Assembly (NCBI GenBank): GCA_934548045.1
Contig: CAKTEM010000025.1
Coordinates: 1-31,155, forward strand
Source: an uncultured Faecalibacterium sp.
GTDB lineage: Bacteria; Bacillota; Clostridia; Oscillospirales; Ruminococcaceae
Direction of reading: 5' to 3'
DNA length: 31,155 nt
Part shown: positions 14,286-22,664 of the stretch, piece by piece
Position numbering within the stretch: position 1 is the stretch's first letter
How the letters are laid out: every line of letters begins with the position of its first letter
Notes under the pieces: generated by a model
The model's input: the letters and a program-made list of their open reading frames with translations, nothing else
Told to the model about the DNA's origin: nothing
Databases searched by the model: none
Translations under genes and position numbers: made by a program

Positions 14286-14380
14286 TTCATGTAGTTAAAA
14301 ATAGTCCAGCTGATTTGAAATGTCACAAAAATTGCTCCACCCAAAAGGCCGAGCAACGCAATCGTCTCTGTCAGTGTCAT
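14273..14380 (-). CDS. Small hydrophobic peptide, probable type I toxin
   Basis: A 35-residue peptide too short for ordinary gene callers. It begins MTLTETIALLGLLGGAIF, has one membrane-spanning stretch (about residues 7-28) and ends in a basic tail YMNKKK. AGGGGG eight bases before the ATG is the ribosome site, and it can be hidden in a hairpin (14387-14393 with 14411-14417), as seen for type I toxin mRNAs. The leader is long (about 120 bases). A convergent short RNA overlaps its 3' end. Design and layout resemble small holin-like toxins of Firmicutes. Toxicity is inferred; I cannot assign a named family with certainty. Confidence 0.62.
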   Translation of the reverse strand: MTLTETIALLGLLGGAIFVTFQISWTIFNYMNKKK

Positions 14381-14386
14381 GGGCTA

Positions 14387-14417
14387 TTCCCCCTTTCGTA
14401 AAAACGCATCGGGGGAA
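14387..14417 (-). promoter_or_regulatory. Hairpin hiding the toxin 2 ribosome binding site
   Basis: On the minus-strand RNA, TTCCCCC (14411-14417) pairs with GGGGGAA (14387-14393), which contains the Shine-Dalgarno sequence. Confidence 0.55.
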
Positions 14418-14503
14418 CCGAAAACAAAAACTTCACCTCTCCCGTGCGGCTGTGCGACGCGGAAGGGCTGACCGCCTACCATTAGACAACATTCTCATTC
14501 GTT

Positions 14504-14531
14504 ATTATATCAAGAAGCTGAGTGTTTTCAA
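14504..14531 (-). promoter_or_regulatory. Toxin locus 2 mRNA promoter
   Basis: TTGAAA (14526-14531), a 16-base spacer and perfect TATAAT (14504-14509) on the minus strand. Confidence 0.65.
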
Positions 14532-14551
14532 CATTCGGCTTCTTTCTTTTT
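14512..14551 (+). terminator. Possible plus-strand terminator before adh
   Basis: AAGAAGC pairs with GCTTCTT (inner TGTT/AACA), followed by a T-rich tract. It overlaps the toxin promoter and could stop read-through into the adh gene. Confidence 0.45.
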
Positions 14552-14607
14552 AAAGTGCTATCGTCGAAATGCCCAAAAAGAGCCTGAATTTTCTCCAAGT
14601 CCATCAA

Positions 14608-14636
14608 TTGAAGTTTGCCGCTGTTTGCGGTACACT
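14608..14636 (+). promoter_or_regulatory. adh promoter
   Basis: TTGAAG (14608-14613), a 17-base spacer and TACACT (14631-14636); the leader is about 65 bases. Confidence 0.6.
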
Positions 14637-14707
14637 AGATATAAGCAAATTAGTTAATTTTTTCACATTTAAGAGAGTATTTGAAAATTTTCTTGGAGGT
14701 ATGCACT

Positions 14708-15925
14708 ATGGCTCGTTTTACTCTTCCTCGCGATCTGTACCACGGCAAGGGCGCATTGGAGGCCCTGAAGACCTTTACCGGCAAGAAAGCCATCGTCTGC
14801 GTTGGCGGCGGTTCCATGAAGCGTTTCGGCTTCCTCGACCGTGCAGTTTCCTACCTGAAGGAAGCCGGCATGGAAGTCGAGCTGTTTGAAGGCATCGAGC
14901 CGGACCCCTCTGTTGAGACCGTCATGCGCGGCGCAGAGGCCATGTTGAAGTTTGAGCCGGACTGGATCATCGCTATGGGCGGCGGTTCTCCCATCGACGC
15001 TGCAAAGGCGATGTGGATCAAGTACGAATATCCCGACATTACCTTCGAGGAGATGTGCAAGGTCTTCGGTATTCCGCCGCTCCGCCGCAAGGCACACTTC
15101 TGCGCAATTTCCTCTACCTCCGGCACCGCAACCGAAGTAACGGCTTTCTCCATCATCACTGACTACGCAAAGGGCATCAAGTACCCCATCGCGGACTTTG
15201 AGATCACCCCCGATGTCGCCATCGTTGACCCGGATCTGGCCGAGACCATGCCCAAGAAGCTGGTCGCTCATACCGGTATGGACGCAATGACCCACGCCAT
15301 CGAAGCTTACGTTTCCACCGCACACTGCGATTATACCGACCCCTTGGCGATCTTCGCTATCCGGATGATCCAGGGCGATCTGGTCGACAGCTACAACGGC
15401 GACATGTCCAAGCGTGACTCCATGCACAACGCACAGTGCCTCGCTGGTATGGCGTTCTCGAACGCTCTGCTGGGCATCGTTCACTCGATGGCGCACAAGA
15501 CCGGCGCAGCCTTTGCCGACTACGGCGCACACATCATCCACGGCGCGGCAAACGCAATGTACCTGCCCAAGGTCATCGCTTTCAACGCAAAGGATCCTGA
15601 GGCCAAGAAGCGTTACGGCGTGATCGCAGACGAGATGAAGCTGGGCGGCGCAAATGACGACGAAAAGGTCAAGCTGCTCATCGAGTATCTGCGCGGCATG
15701 AACGACGCGCTGAACATCCCCCACTGCATCAAGAACTACGGCCCGGATTCTTATCCCACCGAGCAGGGCTTCGTTCCTGAGGAAGTCTTCCTCGAGCGTC
15801 TGCCTGAGATCGCAAAGAATGCCATCGCCGACGCCTGCACCGGCTCGAATCCCCGTCAGCCCAGTCAGGAAGAGATGGAAAAGCTGCTCAAGTGCTGCTA
15901 CTATGATACGGACGTTGATTTCTGA
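14708..15925 (+). CDS. Iron-containing alcohol dehydrogenase
   Basis: A 405-residue NAD(P)-dependent group III alcohol dehydrogenase. The cofactor loop MGGGSPIDAAKAMW and the metal-binding region with Asp and His ligands (HTGMDAMTHAIEAY, then SMAHKTGAAF and HGAANAMYLP) are clear. It could reduce butyraldehyde, acetaldehyde or another aldehyde; the exact substrate cannot be told. The start at 14708 is set by GGAGGT seven bases upstream. The frame opens nine codons earlier without support. A single gene with its own promoter and terminator, set between tRNA genes. Confidence 0.92.
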   Translation: MARFTLPRDLYHGKGALEALKTFTGKKAIVCVGGGSMKRFGFLDRAVSYLKEAGMEVELFEGIEPDPSVETVMRGAEAMLKFEPDWIIAMGGGSPIDAAKAMWIKYEYPDITFEEMCKVFGIPPLRRKAHFCAISSTSGTATEVTAFSIITDYAKGIKYPIADFEITPDVAIVDPDLAETMPKKLVAHTGMDAMTHAIEAYVSTAHCDYTDPLAIFAIRMIQGDLVDSYNGDMSKRDSMHNAQCLAGMAFSNALLGIVHSMAHKTGAAFADYGAHIIHGAANAMYLPKVIAFNAKDPEAKKRYGVIADEMKLGGANDDEKVKLLIEYLRGMNDALNIPHCIKNYGPDSYPTEQGFVPEEVFLERLPEIAKNAIADACTGSNPRQPSQEEMEKLLKCCYYDTDVDF

Positions 15926-15987
15926 TAAAACATTTCTCTTACCTCTTTTTCGATAAGCCCCCTTTTCCGACATTGGTCGTTTCCCCC

Positions 15988-16036
15988 AAAAGCCGCAAGC
16001 CGCAGGTCTTAGCCCGACCTGCGGCTTGCGGCTTTT
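15988..16036. terminator. Terminator of adh
   Basis: A perfect 20-bp inverted repeat (AAAAGCCGCAAGCCGCAGGT and its complement) around a short loop, ending in TTTT. It can also work in the other direction. Confidence 0.85.
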
Positions 16037-16054
16037 CCGGTTTCTTTGCAAAAC

Positions 16055-16091
16055 AAAAGACACCCTGAAACCCAAAAGCTTCAAGGTGTCT
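16055..16091 (-). terminator. Terminator of the minus-strand tRNA-Thr
   Basis: AGACACC-TGAA stem with its complement, followed on the minus strand by TTTTGTTTTG. Confidence 0.8.
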
Positions 16092-16095
16092 GAGC

Positions 16096-16171
<76 letters not shown>

Positions 16172-16188
16172 ACAATCACAGCTCAATT

Positions 16189-16217
16189 AGTTTACCATAA
16201 AAAGCGACGCTTGGCAA
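16189..16217 (-). promoter_or_regulatory. Promoter of tRNA-Thr copy 2
   Basis: TTGCCA (16212-16217), a 17-base spacer and TAAACT (16189-16194) on the minus strand. Confidence 0.6.
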
Positions 16218-16247
16218 GGGTTTTCTGCAAAAAATTTGATTTTTTCT

Positions 16248-16284
16248 GCAAAGAGAGGGCTTCCGCCACCCGGAAGCCCTCTCT
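16248..16284 (-). terminator. Terminator of rpoD
   Basis: A 14-bp stem (AGAGAGGGCTTCCG and its complement) 20 bases after the rpoD stop, followed by a weak U tract. Confidence 0.75.
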
Positions 16285-16304
16285 TGACGCTTTATTATAC
16301 TCTA

Positions 16305-17687
<1,383 letters not shown>

Positions 17688-17716
17688 TTCGCTCTCTCCT
17701 TTTCACTCTGGGGAAA

Positions 17717-17731
17717 ATCCCTCGCAGGGAT
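17717..17731 (-). terminator. Weak terminator-like hairpin between SDR and rpoD
   Basis: ATCCCT-GCG-AGGGAT followed by TTTT on the minus strand; it could reduce read-through into rpoD. Low certainty. Confidence 0.35.
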
Positions 17732-17757
17732 ATTATGATATCGTTGTTCCAGTGCCA

Positions 17758-18786
17758 TCAGATCACCAGACCGCCGTTCACACCGAACACCTGTCCGGTA
17801 ATGTACCCGGCATCCTCTCCGGCCAGAAAGACCAGCAGTTTTGCCACTTCGTCCGCCGTACCCAGCCGCCCGACCGGAGTCTCCTCGGCCAGAGCCGCCT
17901 TATCCTCGGCGGTGAACGAAGCCATCATGTCGGTGTCAATGACACCCGGAGCCACACAGTTCACGGTGATTCCGCTGGGGCCTTCCTCTTTTGCCAGGGC
18001 CTTTGTCAGGCCGATCAGGCCAGCTTTTGCCGCCGAGTAATGTACTTCACAGCTGCCGCCGGTCTGGCCCCACATGCTGCTGACGGTCAGGATGCGGCCG
18101 TTTTTGCGGCGGATCATGCCCGGCAGGGCCAGCTGGCACAGATTGAACGCGCCGGTCAGGTTGACGTCCAGCATGTGCTGCCATTCGTCCGGCGTGATGT
18201 CGGTGAACAGCTTCTGCTGGGCGATGCCAGCATTGCTGACAAGCACATCGACCCGGCCCATTGCCTGCTCCACGGCGTGGAACGCCAGCTCGCAACTGGC
18301 GCGGCTGGCGACGTCGCACTGCACCACGGTGCAGCCCGGCAGCTCTTTTTCGAGGGCTGCGGCGGCCTCTGCGTGGGTGTGATACAGCACCGCCACCCGG
18401 TAGCCTGCGGTATAGAACGCCCGTGCTGCAGCGGCACCGATGCCCCGGTCACCGCCCGAGATGAGGACGGTGCGCCCGTTGGACGGCACCTTCACAGCTG
18501 CCTTGACTTCCGGCTCATACTTCGGTTCCGGAGTCTGCGACGTTTCGGGTTCAGGTTGTGGTTCCGGTTCGGGATCTTTCCGCATCCGGGAAATGTCCGG
18601 CAGGATGCGCGTTGCTTCCTCGGAGATCACCACAGTCGGCTCTTCCACCCGTTTGGGAACGGCCAGCTTGATGTCCTCTTCCGGCTCCGGCTGTTTTGCC
18701 TGTTCCGTCGGGAGCTTCACCGGTTCCTGCGTGTCGTCGCCTTCGTCGTTCATATCGAAGGTCAGTTCAAAATCGTCATCGTACAA
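17758..18786 (-). CDS. FabG-like short-chain dehydrogenase with acidic N-terminal extension
   Basis: A 342-residue protein. Residues from about 103 on form a complete SDR: cofactor motif SGGDRGIGAA, SNAG, catalytic Ser in VSSMWGQ and YxxxK in HYSAAKAG, and C-terminal GQVFGVNGG, close to 3-oxoacyl-ACP reductase. The first ~100 residues are unusual: acidic and proline-rich, with repeated PEPE-type stretches, probably disordered. The start is a TTG at 18786-18784, eight bases after a strong AGGAGG (18795-18800). No fatty acid genes are adjacent, so the substrate is unknown. The leader contains a structured RNA element. Confidence 0.82.
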   Translation of the reverse strand: MYDDDFELTFDMNDEGDDTQEPVKLPTEQAKQPEPEEDIKLAVPKRVEEPTVVISEEATRILPDISRMRKDPEPEPQPEPETSQTPEPKYEPEVKAAVKVPSNGRTVLISGGDRGIGAAAARAFYTAGYRVAVLYHTHAEAAAALEKELPGCTVVQCDVASRASCELAFHAVEQAMGRVDVLVSNAGIAQQKLFTDITPDEWQHMLDVNLTGAFNLCQLALPGMIRRKNGRILTVSSMWGQTGGSCEVHYSAAKAGLIGLTKALAKEEGPSGITVNCVAPGVIDTDMMASFTAEDKAALAEETPVGRLGTADEVAKLLVFLAGEDAGYITGQVFGVNGGLVI

Positions 18787-18812
18787 GAGTTCCGCCTCCT
18801 GTCACTTGTTCT

Positions 18813-18842
18813 CTGCCCGAAGCAAATCTCCCATTCGGGCAG
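18813..18842 (-). other. Hairpin before the SDR start
   Basis: CTGCCCGAA pairs with TTCGGGCAG over nine bases with a 12-base loop, between the structured element and the ribosome binding site. There is no U tract. Confidence 0.5.
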
Positions 18843-18953
18843 GAAAAACTTGTCAGCCTTCTCTTCGGCGGAGCTGCGCTCTGTCCAATTCTCCGGTCAA
18901 GGCCGGTACTGCGGCGCGCCCACCGACTCTGCGAGTGGTATCGACAAGTTTCC
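18843..18953 (-). ncRNA. Structured leader or small RNA upstream of the SDR gene
   Basis: Just after a -10-like TATTAT/TATATT (18959-18966) the minus-strand RNA would start with AAACTTGTC (18943-18951), which pairs perfectly over nine bases with GACAAGTTT (18846-18854), followed by more U. Inside are at least two arms: CCAC-ACTC/GAGT-GTGG and GCCTT-CGGAG/CTCCG-AAGGC. A further ACAAGT (18804-18809), next to the SDR ribosome site, could compete for the same 5' strand. This suggests a cis-regulatory switch or an independent short RNA. It fits no RNA family I know. Confidence 0.42.
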
Positions 18954-18979
18954 ATTAAATAATATAGCACAATTTGGCG

Positions 18980-19022
18980 AAAAAAGAAAGTGGGAACGAC
19001 CGGTTTTTCACGCAGTTCCCAC
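18980..19022. terminator. Terminator of tadA
   Basis: GTGGGAAC/GTTCCCAC stem with T-rich tails on both strands, about 25 bases after the tadA stop on the minus strand. Confidence 0.8.
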
Positions 19023-19048
19023 TCTTTTTTCGTCCGTTTCGGCTTTTT

Positions 19049-19537
19049 TCAGGTCTTGACCGGCGGTTTCCACTTCGGTTTTCCGGCCCTCTGTTCACGC
19101 AGGCGGAGGAAAAACGCCTGAAGCAGCTCCTGTGCCTCGTCGGCACGCAGGCCGCTTTCCAGCTTCGGATGATGATTGAACGGCATCTCGAACAGATTCG
19201 TCACCGAGCCGCAGCAACCGGCTTTTGTATCCGCCGCGCCGTAGAGGACCCGTTTGATTCGGCTGTTGATGATACCGCCGCTGCACATCGGGCAGGGTTC
19301 CAGCGTCACGAACAGCTCGCACTGCCACAGCCGCCAGCCGCCCAGCTTTTTGCAGGCCGCGTCGATGGCCAGCAGTTCGGCGTGATGGAGAGCGTTTTTC
19401 TCGGTCTCCCGGGTGTTGTGCGCCTGCGCAATAACTTCGCCATCCTTCGCGATGACGGCTCCCACCGGCACCTCGCCCAGTGCGGCGGCTTTTGCCGCCT
19501 CCTCAAGGGCAACGCCCATCAGTTCATAATCGGTCAT
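19049..19537 (-). CDS. tadA: tRNA-specific adenosine deaminase
   Basis: A 162-residue zinc enzyme that converts the wobble adenosine of tRNA-Arg(ACG) to inosine. The HAE motif (ALHHAELLAI) with the catalytic Glu and the zinc ligands PCPMCSGG are present, with family residues after them (LYGAADTKAGCCGS). The start ATG at 19537 overlaps the stop of the upstream membrane protease gene by ATGA, so translation is coupled; AGGGGG is the ribosome site. The frame is open further upstream, but that is a shadow of the protease gene. Confidence 0.93.
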   Translation of the reverse strand: MTDYELMGVALEEAAKAAALGEVPVGAVIAKDGEVIAQAHNTRETEKNALHHAELLAIDAACKKLGGWRLWQCELFVTLEPCPMCSGGIINSRIKRVLYGAADTKAGCCGSVTNLFEMPFNHHPKLESGLRADEAQELLQAFFLRLREQRAGKPKWKPPVKT

Positions 19538-19941
19538 CCGATCCCCCTTTCCGCCAGACTCCCGGCGACCACAAGTCCATTGTTCAGCAGATGGAGAAAC
19601 AGCCCTGTCCAGAGGTTTCCCGTTTTTTCCGCCGCCCATCCAAAAATCAAGCCCATTCCGAGGGCGTAGCACTTCGCTTTCAGGCTCCCGTGCAGGGCCG
19701 CAAAAAGCAACGCCTGCAAACAAATTGCCACGTTCGCACCTATTGGCCGCAGGCAGAACTGCATCCCACCCCGGAAGACCAGCTCTTCCAGAACCGGCAG
19801 GAGGATGCAGACCCTCAGAAAATCGCTCAGCGTCTCGACGCTCGCCGTTCCCATTCCGCCGGACAGCAGGCTGAAAACCAGAGCCAGCATCGCCCAGAGC
19901 AGAGCCGCGGTACCGGTCGCCTTTCTCTTTTCGTGCTCCAT
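19534..19941 (-). CDS. CPBP-family intramembrane metalloprotease
   Basis: A 135-residue membrane protein of the CAAX protease/bacteriocin-processing (Abi) family. The three signature motifs are present in order: EELVFRGG, then FAALHG, and HLLNN, with the Glu pair and His residues that bind the metal. It is short for the family and has only about four membrane segments. The ATG at 19941 has AGGAG eight bases upstream; the longer frame lacks one. It shares an operon with tadA. Substrates are unknown; members serve in protein processing or bacteriocin immunity. Confidence 0.8.
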   Translation of the reverse strand: MEHEKRKATGTAALLWAMLALVFSLLSGGMGTASVETLSDFLRVCILLPVLEELVFRGGMQFCLRPIGANVAICLQALLFAALHGSLKAKCYALGMGLIFGWAAEKTGNLWTGLFLHLLNNGLVVAGSLAERGIG

Positions 19942-19979
19942 CCCGTCTTTCTCCTGTCTGATTTGAAGGTTTCGCGGAC

Positions 19980-19985
19980 ATTGTA
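19980..19985 (-). promoter_or_regulatory. Extended -10 promoter for the protease-tadA operon
   Basis: TACAAT preceded by TGTGG (an extended -10) on the minus strand; no clear -35 box. Confidence 0.45.
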
Positions 19986-20048
19986 CCACATTTTTTCCTT
20001 CCGGTACAGGGAGTTTTGCGTTCCGACAAGGTTTTTTATCTCAAAAGA

Positions 20049-20078
20049 TTGACTTTTTGGGTGTGGTTCTGGTATACT
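20049..20078 (+). promoter_or_regulatory. degV promoter
   Basis: TTGACT (20049-20054), an 18-base spacer and TATACT (20073-20078) with a TGG extension. Confidence 0.7.
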
Positions 20079-20147
20079 TTTTTCGACTTTTTTCAAAAAA
20101 CGTTGTTTTGTTACCGGGAGCATCTGCCCCACGGAGGTATTTATTTT

Positions 20148-21005
20148 ATGATCCGTATTCTCACTGATTCCGCGTCCGACATCCTGCCTGCTGAAGCCGC
20201 AGAGCTGGGCGTGACCGTCATTCCGCTGAACGTCACCCTCGAGGATGGCACAGTCGTCCGGGATGGTGTCGACCTGACCCCCTCTGAATATTATACGCAC
20301 CTTGCGTCCTGCCGTAAACTGCCCACCACCAGCCAGCCCAGCCCGGAGCTGTTCGAGCGGTTCTTCCTCGAAGCAGCTGCCGCCGGGGATGAGGTCATCG
20401 GCATTTTCCTGTCGCATGAGCTGTCCGGCACCTACCAGTGCGCAAAGCTGGCCGCAGACATCGCAAACGTCGACAACGTCCTCTTTATCGATTCCGCATC
20501 AGTCTGCCTCGGCGAGGCTCTGCTGGTGCGTCTGGCCGTTCATCTGCGCGATTCCGGCAAGACCACCGGCCAGATCGTCGCTATCCTCGAACACGCAAAA
20601 GACCACTTGCACCTCGTCGCCGCCATCGACGACCTGAAATATCTGCGCAAGGGCGGCCGTCTGCCTGCCGCTGTCGCTGTGGCCGGTGGGATGCTGGGCA
20701 TCAAGCCGCTCATCACCATTAAAGAAGGCAAAGTCGCTATGGCCGGCAAGGCGCGCGGCCTGCCCGGTGCCTATGTTGCCCTCTTCAAGAAAATCGAAGA
20801 GCTGGGCGGCGTCAATCCGTCCTTTGCGGCTCTGGCCGGTTACACCGTCTCGACCCGTGAAGTTGCTCCCATCCAGACCTATCTCTGCGATACCCTGCAT
20901 GTCGAGCAGCCGCTCACCCGTCAGATCGGTTGTGTCATCGGCACCCACGCCGGCCCGGGCGCGTTCGGCGTCGCCTTCTTCGACAAAGAGCTTGTCATCG
21001 AATAA
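20148..21005 (+). CDS. DegV family fatty-acid-binding protein
   Basis: A 285-residue two-domain protein that binds a fatty acid; in Firmicutes such proteins (FakB) present fatty acids to the kinase FakA for phospholipid synthesis. The opening RILTDSASDI, the LPTTSQPSP segment, SHELSGTYQ, the lipid-pocket motif LKYLRKGGRLP, and the C-terminal IGTHAGPGAFG are family marks. The ATG at 20148 follows CGGAGGT; the frame opens earlier but runs through the promoter. No fakA is nearby. The role in fatty acid use is inferred from the family. Confidence 0.92.
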   Translation: MIRILTDSASDILPAEAAELGVTVIPLNVTLEDGTVVRDGVDLTPSEYYTHLASCRKLPTTSQPSPELFERFFLEAAAAGDEVIGIFLSHELSGTYQCAKLAADIANVDNVLFIDSASVCLGEALLVRLAVHLRDSGKTTGQIVAILEHAKDHLHLVAAIDDLKYLRKGGRLPAAVAVAGGMLGIKPLITIKEGKVAMAGKARGLPGAYVALFKKIEELGGVNPSFAALAGYTVSTREVAPIQTYLCDTLHVEQPLTRQIGCVIGTHAGPGAFGVAFFDKELVIE

Positions 21006-21020
21006 TTTTCGTTTTTTCAG

Positions 21021-21070
21021 AAGCATCTGCCTTTCTCCATCCGGAGCCGGACAGGTGCTTTTTCTGTTTT
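21021..21070 (+). terminator. Terminator of degV
   Basis: AAGCATCTG pairs with CAGGTGCTT (one G-U), with an inner CCGG-rich arm, followed by TTTTTCTGTTTTT. Confidence 0.7.
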
Positions 21071-21212
21071 TCACGTTTCTGTCATGCCCTTTTCACAAGG
21101 TTCAAGGTCGTTTTAAGAAATTCATACGGGTAAACTTAAGGTTCGGGCAGTATACTGCAGACAGTGAACGAAAGAAATCCACAGCCCCCTTGACGGGAGA
21201 AAGGCATTTACT

Positions 21213-21785
21213 ATGAAAAACACTTTAAAGACCATCGCCATGCTCAACCTGTCTGCCTGCGTCCTCATCGGCGGCGCGATCTCCAGCTTTGCCGCGGAGC
21301 CTGCAACAGCTCAGGTTGTTGAACATAAAGACTGTGCCTGCTCGAACCATTCCAGCAAATGTGATGTTCCGGAAGATGTCTCCGGCGAAAATACAACCAT
21401 CGTCGCACAGTTTAAGAACACAGATGGTAGCACCAGCAACTACACCATCTGCTCCGACTGCGGTAAGGTAAACGGTAAAGCTACCCTCACCAAGGTCAAT
21501 AATGCGTTTGCAAACTTCAGCAATCTGCGCGTTTATACTGGTACACTGGACAACGGCGAAAAAATCATGACCGTGACCTGCCTGGGCGGTCAGGGTGCGA
21601 TCACTGATGTTTCGGCAAACGTTGAGCTGCCTGCATCCGTTGTCGAGGGCTACGACCTCTATCTGGTAAACGAGGACGGCACCGAGACCAAGCTGGATGT
21701 CTCCATCGGCCGGAAAGCCTTCGTCAAGGTCAGTATGCAGGACGGCGCGGCCCTCATCCACATGGTCGCACAGAGCAACTCCTGA
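21213..21785 (+). CDS. Secreted protein of unknown function
   Basis: A 190-residue protein with a clear signal peptide: MKNTLKT, a hydrophobic core and a predicted cut after SSFAA (about residue 28). The mature part has six cysteines (DCACSNHSSKCD, CSDCGK and TVTCLG) that could bind metal or form disulfides outside the cell. The rest looks like beta-sheet (regular Val/Thr alternation). No lipobox, sortase or membrane anchor is seen, so it is probably released. I do not recognise a family. A TATACT at about 21152-21157 is the likely -10. It is a single gene with its own terminator. Confidence 0.72.
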   Translation: MKNTLKTIAMLNLSACVLIGGAISSFAAEPATAQVVEHKDCACSNHSSKCDVPEDVSGENTTIVAQFKNTDGSTSNYTICSDCGKVNGKATLTKVNNAFANFSNLRVYTGTLDNGEKIMTVTCLGGQGAITDVSANVELPASVVEGYDLYLVNEDGTETKLDVSIGRKAFVKVSMQDGAALIHMVAQSNS

Positions 21786-21815
21786 ATCTGATTCCCTCTG
21801 TTTTGGAGCATAGCA

Positions 21816-21859
21816 ATGCCCTCAGGAAGCGGTGAAACGCTTTCCGAGGGCATCTTTTT
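21816..21859 (+). terminator. Terminator of the secreted protein gene
   Basis: ATGCCCTC-GGAAGCG stem with its complement around GTGAAA, then CTTTTTG. It sits right next to the convergent exporter stop. Confidence 0.88.
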
Positions 21860-21863
21860 GTGT

Positions 21864-22643
21864 TTACAGCACTGCGTCGGAGATGAGTTTTCCGAGCAGG
21901 AGGACAAGCACCACCATCATCATGGGGCGGATGAACTTCGCACCTTTTTTCAGGGCGAAGTGGGAACCCAGCATATTCCCTGCGATGCCGCTGACGGCAC
22001 AGGGGATGCCGACCGAGAAGACCACCAGTCCGCTCATCAGGTAGGTGATGAGACTTGCGTAGTTACTCGCCAGATTCAGCACTTTCGCGTTGCCGTTGGC
22101 CGTCCGGAGGTCAAAGCCCATCAGGGTCGTGAACGCGATGATGGCGAAAGTGCCGGTTCCCGGACCGAACACGCCATCGTACAGGCCGATGCCCAGACCA
22201 ATGAGCAGGGCGAGGACTGCTTTTTTCAGGTTCAGTGTTCCATCGTCGCGGTTCTCGTCCGGCAATTTCCGCCGCCACAGAATCAGCACGGCTGCAATGG
22301 GCAGGATGATGAGCATCATCGTCCGGAGTGCTTCATCGCTGAGCAGCAGGACGATGTGAGAGCCGAGCGCGCTGCCGGCAAAGCTGCCGATGGCCGCAAG
22401 GATGCCGATTTTGACATTCATCGCGCCGTTTTTGAAAAAACTGACCGTCGCAAAGGTCGTGCCGCAGGCCGCGCTGAACTTGTTGGTGCCGTAGGTGTAA
22501 TGCACCGGCAGACCGGCGAACAGGTAGGCCGGCAGGCTGATGAGTCCGCCGCCGCCAGCTGCCGAGTCCACAAAACCGGCAAATCCGGTCATCGCCATGA
22601 GGAACAGGAACATCGGCAGGGAGATCTGTATACTTTCCATCAT
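21864..22643 (-). CDS. TSUP-family membrane transporter (TauE/SafE-like)
   Basis: A 259-residue membrane protein with about eight hydrophobic segments. The opening motif FAGFVDSAAGGGGLISLPA and the second repeat GIGLYDGVFGPGTGTF are typical of the TauE/SafE (DUF81) family, which exports sulfite, sulfoacetate or related sulfur compounds. The two starts ATG 22643 and ATG 22640 are adjacent; the second has better spacing to GAGGG. It is the last gene of the helicase-dipeptidase operon. The substrate is unknown. Confidence 0.88.
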   Translation of the reverse strand: MMESIQISLPMFLFLMAMTGFAGFVDSAAGGGGLISLPAYLFAGLPVHYTYGTNKFSAACGTTFATVSFFKNGAMNVKIGILAAIGSFAGSALGSHIVLLLSDEALRTMMLIILPIAAVLILWRRKLPDENRDDGTLNLKKAVLALLIGLGIGLYDGVFGPGTGTFAIIAFTTLMGFDLRTANGNAKVLNLASNYASLITYLMSGLVVFSVGIPCAVSGIAGNMLGSHFALKKGAKFIRPMMMVVLVLLLGKLISDAVL

Positions 22644-22664
22644 ATTTCCCTCTTGTTTTGTCCT

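Noticed and set aside
18843..18953. Signal recognition particle RNA (next to tadA, about 110 nt, closed by a terminal helix)
   Set aside because: The tadA neighbourhood and size fit, but the universal domain IV core (GGAAGCAGC with the matching TCAGGTCC side) is absent on both strands.
18843..18953. Glycine riboswitch, suggested by CGCCGAAGAG and GGACAGAG pieces
   Set aside because: The pieces are in the wrong order and the conserved CTCTCAGG segment is missing.
19049..20029. 326-residue version of TadA
   Set aside because: The N-terminal half is the protease gene read in another frame; a good ATG with ribosome site lies at 19537.
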